A stretch of 42,001 nt of DNA from Bacteroidaceae bacterium (GTDB lineage Bacteria > Bacteroidota > Bacteroidia > Bacteroidales > Bacteroidaceae). The position numbers were made by a program, and so were the translations under genes. This document shows, one piece after another, positions 25,940 through 33,735 of the stretch (position 1 is its first letter; each line of letters starts with the position of its first letter). The notes below the pieces were generated by a model, which did not search any database, was not told the DNA's origin, and saw only the letters and a program-made list of their open reading frames with translations. The stretch is from NCBI GenBank assembly GCA_024683455.1, contig JAIKYE010000082.1:1-42001 (forward strand), given 5' to 3'.

Positions 25940-27220
25940 CTATTTATTGTATAATATCTTTTTCCCGTCAACGATTATGAGTTTAGAGTTTTGGGTTTTG
26001 AATGAAGAATCTGTTTTCCTGCCCATCATGTCATAGGTGGGATTTTTTTCTCCCCTCGGGGAAGAAGGTAGAGAAGGATTAATTCCATCCCAATATCCTT
26101 CTGGAGGCAGTGCCAGAAAGTGTGCAGGGTTGATGTAAACCTTGTGCTTACCAATGAATTTTCCTTCTGGTGACCACTGGTACAGATAGCCTGCGCCCTC
26201 GAACGAACCGGCATCTGTAGCATAGATATAGCCAGAATAGGGGTTCACGTACAAACCATAGGGCATCATCATGTTTTTAATGTCGTCCAATACTGTACCT
26301 GGGAACTGTTCTTCTATACCGCTTCCACCCAGACTTACCATCACTTCCTTTGGGTCTATCGTAACGTAATTAAATTCATATTCATTTGTGATGTATGAGA
26401 AACGCGAACCAATGGCCATAAATCTGCCATCCTGAGCAGTACAGCTATATGTAGAAGCATAGTCTAATTTTACGAAACAATCATCATCTCCTTGCAGCGC
26501 TTTCTCACAATCGAAGATGATGCATGCGGCTGGAATCCCGTAATAGTCGCCTGGCGAGTTGATGCACAGATACTGTCCGCTCTGCGACAACTTGCCGTAG
26601 AGGTTAATCTGCTCCACATCAATGGTATTTTCCACCTTCATTGTTTCGGAATTCATAATGCTCACAGTAGTCTCATATTCATGATTTTCCTCAAAGGCAT
26701 ACCCACCTGTGTTGGCAACGAAAAGGTATCCGTCGTAAAGTGCAATGCCTTCAGGCTCGTAACCTACCTCGCAGGTGGCAATGACCTTGAAGTTGCTAAT
26801 GTCTATCTTTGCCACAAAGCCTTTCTCGAAGAATTGGGTGCCGTTTATCGTCTCGCATTCATGCCCGTAGCTGGTGACATAGACATATTTGCCATCCGTA
26901 CATAGTTTACGGTTGTTGGGAACATCCTCTGTAGCAGCCACGGCCTTGCCGTCGGGTCTGATAAACTGAACCACGTTCGACCAGTTGATGGCAATGGCTA
27001 TTAGGTTTTCGTTGACCTGAATAATATCATTGGGCGTGTCGCCCAACTTAAAGCCATTCTTGTCGCGGAACCACTGGTTACTTACAATTGCTCCGCCTTC
27101 AAAGTATGTCATCCTCCCATTGTCTGCTTGCCATAGTCCTTCATTCAGCAAGATGATTCTTTCCTGCGCCAGAATGCTTACTGCAATAAACCATGAAAGT
27201 ATTAATGTCACATGTTTCAT
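25940..27220 (-). CDS. btuG: BtuG-like beta-propeller, surface vitamin B12 binding
   Basis: The product is about 426 residues. The start is ATG 27220 (MKHVTLILSWFIAVSILAQ); the frame upstream opens only with TTG. The mature protein looks like a seven-bladed beta-propeller, with strand/turn motifs such as NRKLCTDGKYVYVTSYG, VGYEPEGIALYDGYLFVANTGG and MMPYGLYVNPYSGYIYATDAG. In Bacteroides, BtuG is a very high-affinity cobalamin-binding surface lipoprotein that passes B12 to BtuB. Its position 13 bp after btuB and under the riboswitch supports that role. Unlike Bacteroides BtuG it has no lipobox Cys; it ends with a type IX-like tail (TYDMMGRK, then LIIVDGKKILYNK). Confidence 0.82.
   Translation of the reverse strand: MKHVTLILSWFIAVSILAQERIILLNEGLWQADNGRMTYFEGGAIVSNQWFRDKNGFKLGDTPNDIIQVNENLIAIAINWSNVVQFIRPDGKAVAATEDVPNNRKLCTDGKYVYVTSYGHECETINGTQFFEKGFVAKIDISNFKVIATCEVGYEPEGIALYDGYLFVANTGGYAFEENHEYETTVSIMNSETMKVENTIDVEQINLYGKLSQSGQYLCINSPGDYYGIPAACIIFDCEKALQGDDDCFVKLDYASTYSCTAQDGRFMAIGSRFSYITNEYEFNYVTIDPKEVMVSLGGSGIEEQFPGTVLDDIKNMMMPYGLYVNPYSGYIYATDAGSFEGAGYLYQWSPEGKFIGKHKVYINPAHFLALPPEGYWDGINPSLPSSPRGEKNPTYDMMGRKTDSSFKTQNSKLIIVDGKKILYNK
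25981..26003. repeat. TTTTGAA-type microrepeat in the btuG 3' end
   Basis: Degenerate tandem units (TTTAGAG, TTTTGGG, TTTTGAA) encode FKTQNSKL within the sorting tail of the BtuG-like protein. They resemble the repeat at 27781-27812 in btuB. Confidence 0.6.
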
Positions 27221-27233
27221 AATGTCCAATGTT

Positions 27234-29246
27234 TTAAATACCGAACGAGAGTGTCAGTTTGTAGTTTCTTCCCGGCATAGGGTATCGTGGTATGTGTTCA
27301 TATTGAATGTCCAATACATCACATACCTCCAGACATAGCCCCAGTGAGGTCTTTCCCACAGGGTGAGTGTAGGATAACTTCATATCTACGTTGTGATAAG
27401 GCTCAAGGATATCCTCTGGATCAGCTTTGCTCCACATACGTTCGCCCACATACAGGTAAGAAGTGGTAAACTGCAATGCACGCCAGCCTATGATGGCTGT
27501 GATACCTGTCGATAGGGTAGGAGAGTAGCATATTGGTTTGTCGTACATGTCTTCATCTTCCGGATTAGTGCGGTCCAAATCACGTTGCCAGGTAAGTGTG
27601 GTAAGCAGCGAGGCACTCCATGGTCCTCTTGTATAGTGACCTTTGACAGTGGCATTTAGTCCACGGCAAAAGGTATAGCCATAGTTCATCATAGACCATG
27701 TATAGGTCCCTTTCAGCGGCAGGCAGACAATGCGGTTCTCTATTTTATTCAGGTAAACGTCACACTGAATGTCTAACGCTAGTTTTGAATTTTGAATTTT
27801 GAATTTTGAATTATCAAGATGATACTCTACGCCCAGATTCCATTGTTTGGTGTATTCTGGTTTCAAATTACGGTTACCTACTTGCGTATAATAGAGATCG
27901 TTGAGTGTTGGAGCACGGAAAATCTCCTTATACCACCCGCGTAGTGTTATATTATATAATGTATATGCCAGAGAGACGGCAGGTGTCCAGCGGTCCAACG
28001 GGTCAGCCGCTCCTACATGGGCAAAGGTAAAGTCGTTGTACCGCTGATGCAGCAATGATGCAGCAGCCTGAATACCCTTGTGATTCATCTGTGCGGCTAA
28101 TACCTGTTTCTGATCTACGCGTTTCACATCATCAAAACGTTTCAGGTCAGCACGTAGAATACTGTAACGGATATCATAGCTTGTTGATACTGATAGCCAA
28201 GACCAAGGCATGTAGGCCACGCATATGGCACCGTAGATATCTTGTTGCCTGTAGTGGTTGTCTACGCGAGCAGTGTTCTGGTTTTCGGGGTAGTCGGTAC
28301 AGTAGCGCAGGTATTCGTTGGTATATTTGGTGTTGGTCTTAAAGAGAAGTTTTTTATAGAAACGTCCCTGATAGCTGGCTTGCACAAAGAAGTCTCTGTC
28401 CCATTCCCTTCCCACATTCGTGTATTTATCGCTTAGTCTGCGAACAATACCACCTGGGCAGCCTCTGTCGGAGTCGTAATAATAAATATGTGAGGAGAAT
28501 CCTCCCTTGAACAATGCTGCTTCAATGCGTCCATATTGTATGTCGCTGTTGGCGCGCCTGCCTACCGTATCCTCGTATTCTGAGTGATAGCGGAAAGGGT
28601 AGTCCCCTCGTGATGTGCAGTATTCTCCATCGATAAATCCCTGCCATCCGCGCCAGTCGAACTGACCGTTCAGTTTGGTCATCCAAGTAGAAAATGATGC
28701 GTTGCGCAACTGCACAGCGAGCGAGTCGCGTGTTGGGCGTCGTGTCTGCAGGTATATCGTAGCGCCTGAGGCGTACTCGCTCGCTGACTGGCAGTAATCA
28801 AGTTTGTTGGCATTGTAAAGCGATACAGATTCCATGCTTGAAAGTGAGAATTTACCTAAGTCCACTGTTCCGTTTTGTGCGTTGGTAATGCGGATGCCGT
28901 CAACATAGACACCAACATGCTGTGCTCCTAAAGACCGGACGTTTACGGTTTTCAGTCCGCCCAGCCCCCCGTAGTCCTTTATCTGTACGCCAGAAAAGTA
29001 CTTTAACGCGTCTGCTACTGATGTTGTGCTCAGTGCCTGCAAGTCGGCACCGCTCAGTGTCTGGGATGTTGCAATGGTCTTTACGGGTCTTTTGTAGGTA
29101 ACCATTACCTCATTCATCTGTTTTACAGAGTCTTTCCTGTTATCAGGATTCTGCGCATTGGCATTTGTTTTCACAACAAATGCCAATACGATAGCCAGAA
29201 TCGCTCGCAGATAGTAATTCTTTATGGTGTTTAATCCACAATGCAT
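27234..29246 (-). CDS. btuB: TonB-dependent cobalamin receptor BtuB
   Basis: The product has 670 residues. The signal peptide (RAILAIVLAFVVKTNANAQ) is followed by a TonB-box-like NEVMVTYKR, then a plug domain (SVADALKYFSGVQIKDYGG, VNVRSLGAQHVGVYVDGIRI) and a 22-strand barrel. The barrel contains the late RAPTLNDLYY and NLKPEYTKQWNLGVEYHL motifs typical of BtuB/CirA relatives, and the last residue region ends in a hydrophobic strand. It imports vitamin B12 across the outer membrane using TonB energy. Identity as BtuB rests mainly on the upstream cobalamin riboswitch and the BtuG-like neighbour. A microrepeat insertion lies in the barrel at 27781-27812. Confidence 0.88.
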   Translation of the reverse strand: MHCGLNTIKNYYLRAILAIVLAFVVKTNANAQNPDNRKDSVKQMNEVMVTYKRPVKTIATSQTLSGADLQALSTTSVADALKYFSGVQIKDYGGLGGLKTVNVRSLGAQHVGVYVDGIRITNAQNGTVDLGKFSLSSMESVSLYNANKLDYCQSASEYASGATIYLQTRRPTRDSLAVQLRNASFSTWMTKLNGQFDWRGWQGFIDGEYCTSRGDYPFRYHSEYEDTVGRRANSDIQYGRIEAALFKGGFSSHIYYYDSDRGCPGGIVRRLSDKYTNVGREWDRDFFVQASYQGRFYKKLLFKTNTKYTNEYLRYCTDYPENQNTARVDNHYRQQDIYGAICVAYMPWSWLSVSTSYDIRYSILRADLKRFDDVKRVDQKQVLAAQMNHKGIQAAASLLHQRYNDFTFAHVGAADPLDRWTPAVSLAYTLYNITLRGWYKEIFRAPTLNDLYYTQVGNRNLKPEYTKQWNLGVEYHLDNSKFKIQNSKLALDIQCDVYLNKIENRIVCLPLKGTYTWSMMNYGYTFCRGLNATVKGHYTRGPWSASLLTTLTWQRDLDRTNPEDEDMYDKPICYSPTLSTGITAIIGWRALQFTTSYLYVGERMWSKADPEDILEPYHNVDMKLSYTHPVGKTSLGLCLEVCDVLDIQYEHIPRYPMPGRNYKLTLSFGI
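27781..27812. repeat. four-unit TTTTGAA repeat inside btuB
   Basis: Four tandem AATTTTG-type 7-bp units lie in the barrel-coding region and translate in frame as NSKFKIQNSKL. This is probably an extracellular or periplasmic turn, since the flanking strands VEYHLD and ALDIQCDVY keep a barrel pattern. Confidence 0.8.
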
Positions 29247-29265
29247 AACTAACCAAAGCCCGTAG

Positions 29266-29303
29266 TCTGACGACCAAGGTCTAGAGTCTAATGACTAAAG
29301 TCA
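29266..29303. repeat. TCTAGAGTC/GACTAAAGTC microrepeats in the btuB leader
   Basis: Short degenerate repeats (GTCTGACGACCAAGG, TCTAGAGTCTAATGACTAAAGTC-like units) fill the leader between the riboswitch regulatory hairpin and the btuB ATG. They separate the aptamer from the start codon. Confidence 0.5.
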
Positions 29304-29317
29304 AAATTTAATTCATG

Positions 29318-29520
29318 CATCCTTGTCCCGAGGATGATTGTTTAACTCGCAAAATGGCAGGTTTCCTGACTTTTACCCGTCAGCGCGTCTTCCCAGAGTA
29401 TTTCCAGTGACTATTTGTGCGCTGCGAAGAAGGTAATTACAGTAGCGGGCACTGTTCCGGTCTTGCACCGGATTCCCTCTCTACGCCGCATCCTCCATTT
29501 AAAATAGGGGTGCAGGTATC
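29318..29520 (-). promoter_or_regulatory. cobalamin (B12) riboswitch of the btu operon
   Basis: Reading the minus strand, the aptamer contains GGGAATCCGGTGCAAGACCG, then CAGTGCCCGCTACTGTAA, and ends in the B12 box GTCAGGAAACCTGCC (plus-strand 29356-29370). Its P1 partner is near 29511-29520. About 20 nt downstream a hairpin with stem CATCCT/AGGATG (29318-29336) shows loop CGGGACA. Its CGGG can pair with CCCG of the aptamer loop, as in the L5-L13 kissing loop of this riboswitch class. No U-tract terminator follows, so control is probably at translation. Binding of adenosyl- or other cobalamin should switch off btuB and the genes behind it. Confidence 0.95.
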
Positions 29521-29533
29521 ACCATTTGCGATG

Positions 29534-29541
29534 CAAAGATA
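29534..29541 (-). promoter_or_regulatory. -7 box of the riboswitch/btuB transcript
   Basis: On the minus strand this reads TATCTTTG, 14 nt before the 5' side of the riboswitch P1 stem. A convincing -33 element is not visible. Confidence 0.55.
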
Positions 29542-29593
29542 CACATATTTTTTGATAGTAATCCCGATAAATGGAAAAAAGTGTCTTTTCTTG

Positions 29594-29986
29594 CTATTTC
29601 TTGGATTGAACGAACCTCTTTAGTATCAACCAGCCTATCAAGTAGGTTAGTGTGGCACCCGTGGTATTGGCCAGAAGGTCTAGCCATTCTCCACTCCTGC
29701 ATATTGTCAGATATTCTTGTGCTAGCTCCAACAGACCGCTCATAGCCACAGGACAGATATAGCCGTAAAGAGTTATCTTCTGTGCGTTTATACTTTTGTG
29801 TGAACGTAGATACTCATACCAGATAATCAAGCACAGTCCGCCATACATTACCATGTGTGTCCATTTGTCCAAAAACGGTACATCGGGAGCCTGCGGAATC
29901 TCTGGAATGGGAAACAGGGATAGGCAGACTATTATGCAGACTGTCAGTAGTGTAAATGGGTATTTATGAATGTACTTTGTTTCCAT
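29594..29986 (-). CDS. VanZ-like small membrane protein
   Basis: The product has 130 residues with about four hydrophobic segments: FTLLTVCIIVCLSLF, MVMYGGLCLIIWY, ITLYGYICPVAMSGLLEL and TTGATLTYLIGWLIL. The conserved VanZ-type features are DKWTHMVMYGGL before the second helix and ELAQEYLTICRSGEWLDLLANTTGA between the third and fourth. The function of VanZ-like proteins outside teicoplanin resistance is poorly known, and resistance should not be inferred. A TAACTTTG -7 box on the minus strand lies at 30015-30022, close to the divergent promoter of the symporter genes. Confidence 0.8.
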   Translation of the reverse strand: METKYIHKYPFTLLTVCIIVCLSLFPIPEIPQAPDVPFLDKWTHMVMYGGLCLIIWYEYLRSHKSINAQKITLYGYICPVAMSGLLELAQEYLTICRSGEWLDLLANTTGATLTYLIGWLILKRFVQSKK

Positions 29987-30011
29987 TTTGATAGTATAAA
30001 CGGCAATTTTG

Positions 30012-30042
30012 TTGCAAAGTTACAAAAATCTTTGTACTTTTG
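30012..30042 (+). promoter_or_regulatory. promoter of the symporter operon
   Basis: TTG (30012-30014) and TACTTTTG (30035-30042) are separated by 20 bp, 31 bp before ATG 30074. The divergent VanZ-like -7 box (30015-30022, minus) lies inside this spacer, so the two promoters overlap. Confidence 0.55.
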
Positions 30043-30073
30043 TGCGATTTTATCGTTGCTTTTGTAGATAAAT

Positions 30074-31432
30074 ATGAATAACAGAGGTCGGTTTGGTAGC
30101 AAACTTGGAGTGGTATTGGCATCAGCTGGAAGTGCTGTGGGACTAGGCAATATTTGGCGTTTCCCTACTGAAGTTGGGCAAAATGGGGGTGCAGCTTTCA
30201 TTTTGGTATATATAGCCTTTGTCCTGTTTCTGGCAATGCCTGTTATGGTGAGCGAGTTCGTTATTGGCCGTTCTTCTGGTGCCAATATCGTTCATGCCTT
30301 CCGTAAACTAGCCCCTGCCAAATGGTGGATAATAATCGGCTTTTTAGGCGTGTTAGGTGGTGTTCTGGTACTCTCGTTCTATAGTGTTGTGGCAGGATGG
30401 ACGCTGAAATACACTGTCGATGCTGCTATGCATCGTATTAGCGGGACAGATCCGGCTCAAACCTTCAATAGCTTTGTGTCTGATACATGGAGCCCCATGA
30501 TTTATATGGCTCTGTTCCTATTGCTAACTCATCTGGTGGTGATACGAGGCATAAAGGGCGGAATAGAAAGATATTCCAAGTTGATGATGCCCCTATTATT
30601 GTTTATTATTGTAATATTGGTGGGTTGTTCTGTCAGCATGCCAGGCTCTGCCGAAGGACTTCGTTTCTTGTTGAAGCCTGATTTTTCCAAGGTGACACCC
30701 CACGTCGTTCTGAGTGCTATGGGACAGGCGTTCTTCTCACTGAGCGTGGGAATAGGTTGTCTGGCCACATATGCTTCGTATTTCAATAAGAACATGAACC
30801 TTGCAGGCTCTGCCATTAATGTTTGCGCCATTGATACCTTGGTAGCTATCATAAGCGGATTCATTATCTTTCCTGCCGTCTTCAGTGTTGAGGGTGTGCA
30901 GGCTGATGCAGGCGCAGGCTTGGTATTTATTACATTGCCCCATGTGTTTAGCAGCGCCTTTGCGCAGATGCCTTTGGTAGGTTATGTCTTCTCGACTCTG
31001 TTTTATCTGCTCCTCTTGCTGGCAGCTCTTACCAGTAGCATTTCCATGCATGAGATTTGTACGGCTTTTGTAAGTGAACATTATAATCTTACGCGCAAAC
31101 ATGCTGCCACATTGGTAACGTTGGTTTATTTGGTATTGGGCGCAGCGTGCTCGCTGTCCTTTGGTCCGTGGAAGGATTATACGTTGGCCGGCATGACTGT
31201 CTTTAGTTGGTTCGATTTTGCTACTGCCATGTTTGTCATGCCTATTGGAGGAATATTCATAACGTTGTTTGCCGGTTGGTATCTGGATCGTAAACTTTTG
31301 ACAGATGAACTTACCAATAACGGAACGCTGAAAGTAAGAGGTCTTAGGGTACTTATCTTCCTAATAAGATGGGTTGCCCCTATAGGCGTGGGGATGGTGT
31401 TCCTAAACGAAGTGGCAAAACTGTTTAAATAA
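30074..31432 (+). CDS. NSS-family sodium-dependent symporter, copy 1
   Basis: The product has 452 residues with about 11-12 transmembrane segments. The NSS signature is at the N-terminus (AGSAVGLGNIWRFPTEVG, the unwound TM1 with sodium and substrate sites), followed by AMGQAFFSLSVGIGCLATYASY in the TM6-TM7 region. The family couples sodium entry to uptake of amino acids or related amines (LeuT, TnaT and Tyt1 relatives). The substrate is not predictable here. It is followed after 2 bp by a clear paralogue with the same topology and similar motifs, a tandem duplication. A divergent promoter faces the VanZ-like gene. Confidence 0.93.
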   Translation: MNNRGRFGSKLGVVLASAGSAVGLGNIWRFPTEVGQNGGAAFILVYIAFVLFLAMPVMVSEFVIGRSSGANIVHAFRKLAPAKWWIIIGFLGVLGGVLVLSFYSVVAGWTLKYTVDAAMHRISGTDPAQTFNSFVSDTWSPMIYMALFLLLTHLVVIRGIKGGIERYSKLMMPLLLFIIVILVGCSVSMPGSAEGLRFLLKPDFSKVTPHVVLSAMGQAFFSLSVGIGCLATYASYFNKNMNLAGSAINVCAIDTLVAIISGFIIFPAVFSVEGVQADAGAGLVFITLPHVFSSAFAQMPLVGYVFSTLFYLLLLLAALTSSISMHEICTAFVSEHYNLTRKHAATLVTLVYLVLGAACSLSFGPWKDYTLAGMTVFSWFDFATAMFVMPIGGIFITLFAGWYLDRKLLTDELTNNGTLKVRGLRVLIFLIRWVAPIGVGMVFLNEVAKLFK

Positions 31433-31434
31433 AG

Positions 31435-32787
31435 ATGGCAGAGAAGAGAAAAAACTTTACCAGTAAGTTGGGTGTCGTGTTGGCCGCTGCCGGTAGTGCA
31501 GTAGGTCTGGGAAATGTGTGGCGTTTCCCTACAGAGGTGGGTAATAATGGTGGTGCTGCTTTTATCCTTATATATTTTTTATGCGTATTGGCCGTTGGCG
31601 TTCCTGTTATGATGAGCGAGTTTCTCATCGGCAGACATACTCATGCTAATACTATCACAGCCTTCTCTAAGTTGGCACCTGGTAAGTGGTGGAGAATAGA
31701 AGGCGTGGCTGGGGTGTTTGTGGCATTCCTTATTCTTTCATATTATACCATTATCAGCGGATGGACGCTCTATTATATGGTGCAATCACTAAAGGGCGCT
31801 TTCTTGGCTGATCAGGATTATTCAGCCTATTTTTCCACATTTGTATCCAACCCCTACCTGCCACTTGTGTATGCCGTTGTTTTCATGCTGATGACGCATT
31901 TGGTGATTGCACGTGGTGTACAGTCGGGTATTGAACGTTTTTCAAAGATTATGATGCCCCTGTTGCTGCTTATTATCGGCATATTGGTAGTGTGCTCTTT
32001 TGGTATGCCCGGTGTTGGGAAGGGGTTGCAATTCCTCCTGAAACCTGATTTTAGCAAAGTAACTGCCAGTGTAGTGCTGAGCGCTATGGGGCAGGCGTTC
32101 TTCTCCCTAAGTTTGGCTATGGGTTGTTTGTGTACCTACGCTTCCTATTTTACTTCTGATACCAAGTTGGTAAAGACCGCCTTTAGCGTATGTTCCATTG
32201 ATACCTTTGTGGCTGTTTTGAGCGGATTTATTATCTTTCCCGCCGTTTTCAGTGTTCCTAACGTGAATCCCAACGAGGGGCCGGGCCTTGTATTTGTAAC
32301 CCTTCCCCATGTCTTCAACATAGCTTTTCATGGCGTTCCTTTGTTGGGCTATTTTTTTTCAAGTTTATTCTATTTGCTCTTGCTATTAGCTGCACTCACC
32401 AGTGCAATGTCTTTGCATGAATCGGTGACAGCCTATGTTATAGAAGCATTCAATATTCGTCGCCAGAAGGCATCGGCTTTGGCTTCCGCCAGCTGTATGG
32501 CTTTAGGCGTGCTGTGTTGCCTGTCATTTGGTGTGCTAAGTGATTTTACTGTTTTTGGCTTAACGACATTTGAGCTTTTCGATTTCTGTGCCTCAAAAAT
32601 CATTATGCCTGTAGGCGGACTTATTATTTGCCTTTTTACTGGTTGGTATCTGGATAGAAAACTGGTTTACAACGAACTTACCAACAACGGTACCGTTCCT
32701 TTCCGTCTGTTCCGCGTGTATATTTTCCTTATAAAATACGTGGTTCCCATAGCCATTACGCTTATTTTTGTTAACGAGTTGCTGTGA
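31435..32787 (+). CDS. NSS-family sodium-dependent symporter, copy 2
   Basis: The product has 450 residues and is paralogous to the preceding gene along its whole length. It repeats the signature AGSAVGLGNVWRFPTEVGNN, the SAMGQAFFSLSLAMGCLCTYASY block, and the C-terminal FTGWYLDRKLVYNELTNNGT. It begins 2 bp after the first copy and overlaps the next gene by 4 bp (ATGA), implying translational coupling along the three genes. It should act in the inner membrane as a sodium-driven importer of an amino acid or similar compound. Differences between the copies within TM3 and TM8 would be the place to look for different specificity, or the two could act as a heteromer. Confidence 0.93.
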   Translation: MAEKRKNFTSKLGVVLAAAGSAVGLGNVWRFPTEVGNNGGAAFILIYFLCVLAVGVPVMMSEFLIGRHTHANTITAFSKLAPGKWWRIEGVAGVFVAFLILSYYTIISGWTLYYMVQSLKGAFLADQDYSAYFSTFVSNPYLPLVYAVVFMLMTHLVIARGVQSGIERFSKIMMPLLLLIIGILVVCSFGMPGVGKGLQFLLKPDFSKVTASVVLSAMGQAFFSLSLAMGCLCTYASYFTSDTKLVKTAFSVCSIDTFVAVLSGFIIFPAVFSVPNVNPNEGPGLVFVTLPHVFNIAFHGVPLLGYFFSSLFYLLLLLAALTSAMSLHESVTAYVIEAFNIRRQKASALASASCMALGVLCCLSFGVLSDFTVFGLTTFELFDFCASKIIMPVGGLIICLFTGWYLDRKLVYNELTNNGTVPFRLFRVYIFLIKYVVPIAITLIFVNELL

Positions 32788-33725
32788 TGAAACGTCGTCT
32801 GCCTCTTCTCTCAAATTCGGCTCGCAGGGGTCTTTTGTTGTTAGAGTGGGTTGTGGTTTTGGTGGTGTTGGCTGTTTACATCTATTCTTGGCAAAAACCT
32901 GAAAAGTCTCTTTCACGGCAGAAAGCTCTCTCTTCTTATGCTCAAAGGAAAAGCTCAGGCTCTCGTCCTGTCGTCTATGCTGTTGCCGAGGAAAAGGTAG
33001 AGACATTCCCTTTTGATCCCAATACGGCAGACAGTACTACCTTGCTTAGGTTAGGCTTGGCTTCTTGGCAGGTTCGTGCCATATATAAGTACAGGGCGAA
33101 ACACGGTAGGTATCATACGCCGGAGGAATTTAAGCGTTTGCCAGGAATGACGTATGAACTGTGGGATCGCTTAGGTCCACAGGTACGGATAGCACGTCAG
33201 TTTCAATATATAGATGAGGCTGAGAAACAATCATTCTCACAGGAAAGGAATGCCTTACAGGGCAGGGAGGTAGAAAAGACGGTGCTTTCTCATCAGAAGG
33301 ATTCCGTAGCCGAACGCTCCCGTAAGTTTGATACGGTTACGCAGGTTGATATCAATGCTGCAGATACAACAGAGTTGATGCGTATCCCTGGCATCGGTAC
33401 GTATCGAGCAAATAAGATTGTGGAATATCGGCGTAAGTTAGGGGGCTACCGTAATGCTGAGCAAGTGATGGAAGCCTGTGCTATGCCCGATGAAATTCTG
33501 CAGTGGGTTAAGGTCTCTGCGGAAGCTCCTGTGAGAAAGGTAAATGTGAACAAGCTCTCTTTGCAGCGATTGATGAGTCATCCCTATATTTCCTTTTACC
33601 AGGCACGTGCTATTGTGGAGTACCGTAAGGCTTATGGTGATATAAAAGGTGTAGAGGACCTTAAGGGTTTGGAGGGCTTTACCCCGCTAAAAATAGAAAA
33701 ACTCCAGGCTTACCTGGAGTTCTAA
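32784..33725 (+). CDS. membrane-anchored triple helix-hairpin-helix protein (ComEA-like)
   Basis: The product has 313 residues. One transmembrane helix is near residues 14-34 (LLLLEWVVVLVVLAVYIYSW). A low-complexity linker and three helix-hairpin-helix modules follow: NTADSTTLLRLGLASWQVRA (about 80), NAADTTELMRIPGIGTYRAN (about 190) and NVNKLSLQRLMSHPYISFYQ (about 250). HhH modules bind DNA non-specifically through the backbone. ComEA receptors for DNA uptake have this anchor-plus-HhH plan, though they usually carry one HhH pair; this protein has three. Natural transformation is not shown by the neighbours. The 3' end overlaps the terminator of the convergent tRNA gene. Confidence 0.88.
   Translation: MMKRRLPLLSNSARRGLLLLEWVVVLVVLAVYIYSWQKPEKSLSRQKALSSYAQRKSSGSRPVVYAVAEEKVETFPFDPNTADSTTLLRLGLASWQVRAIYKYRAKHGRYHTPEEFKRLPGMTYELWDRLGPQVRIARQFQYIDEAEKQSFSQERNALQGREVEKTVLSHQKDSVAERSRKFDTVTQVDINAADTTELMRIPGIGTYRANKIVEYRRKLGGYRNAEQVMEACAMPDEILQWVKVSAEAPVRKVNVNKLSLQRLMSHPYISFYQARAIVEYRKAYGDIKGVEDLKGLEGFTPLKIEKLQAYLEF
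33689..33721 (-). terminator. intrinsic terminator of tRNA-Phe inside the ComEA-like gene
   Basis: On the minus strand AACTCCAGG/CCTGGAGTT forms a perfect 9-bp stem with loop TAAG, followed by a T-rich tract (TTTTCTATTTTT). It lies 15 nt after the tRNA 3' end. On the plus strand the same bases encode the last residues of the HhH protein (EKLQAYLEF and stop). Confidence 0.85.
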
Positions 33726-33735
33726 TCTTGGTCTG

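Noticed and set aside
8157..27812. CRISPR array made from the short repeats
   Set aside because: The units are 7-12 bp, degenerate and dispersed, with no regular spacers and no cas genes.
29594..29986. Glycopeptide resistance gene vanZ
   Set aside because: VanZ-like membrane proteins are widespread and there is no van cluster here, so resistance is not supported.
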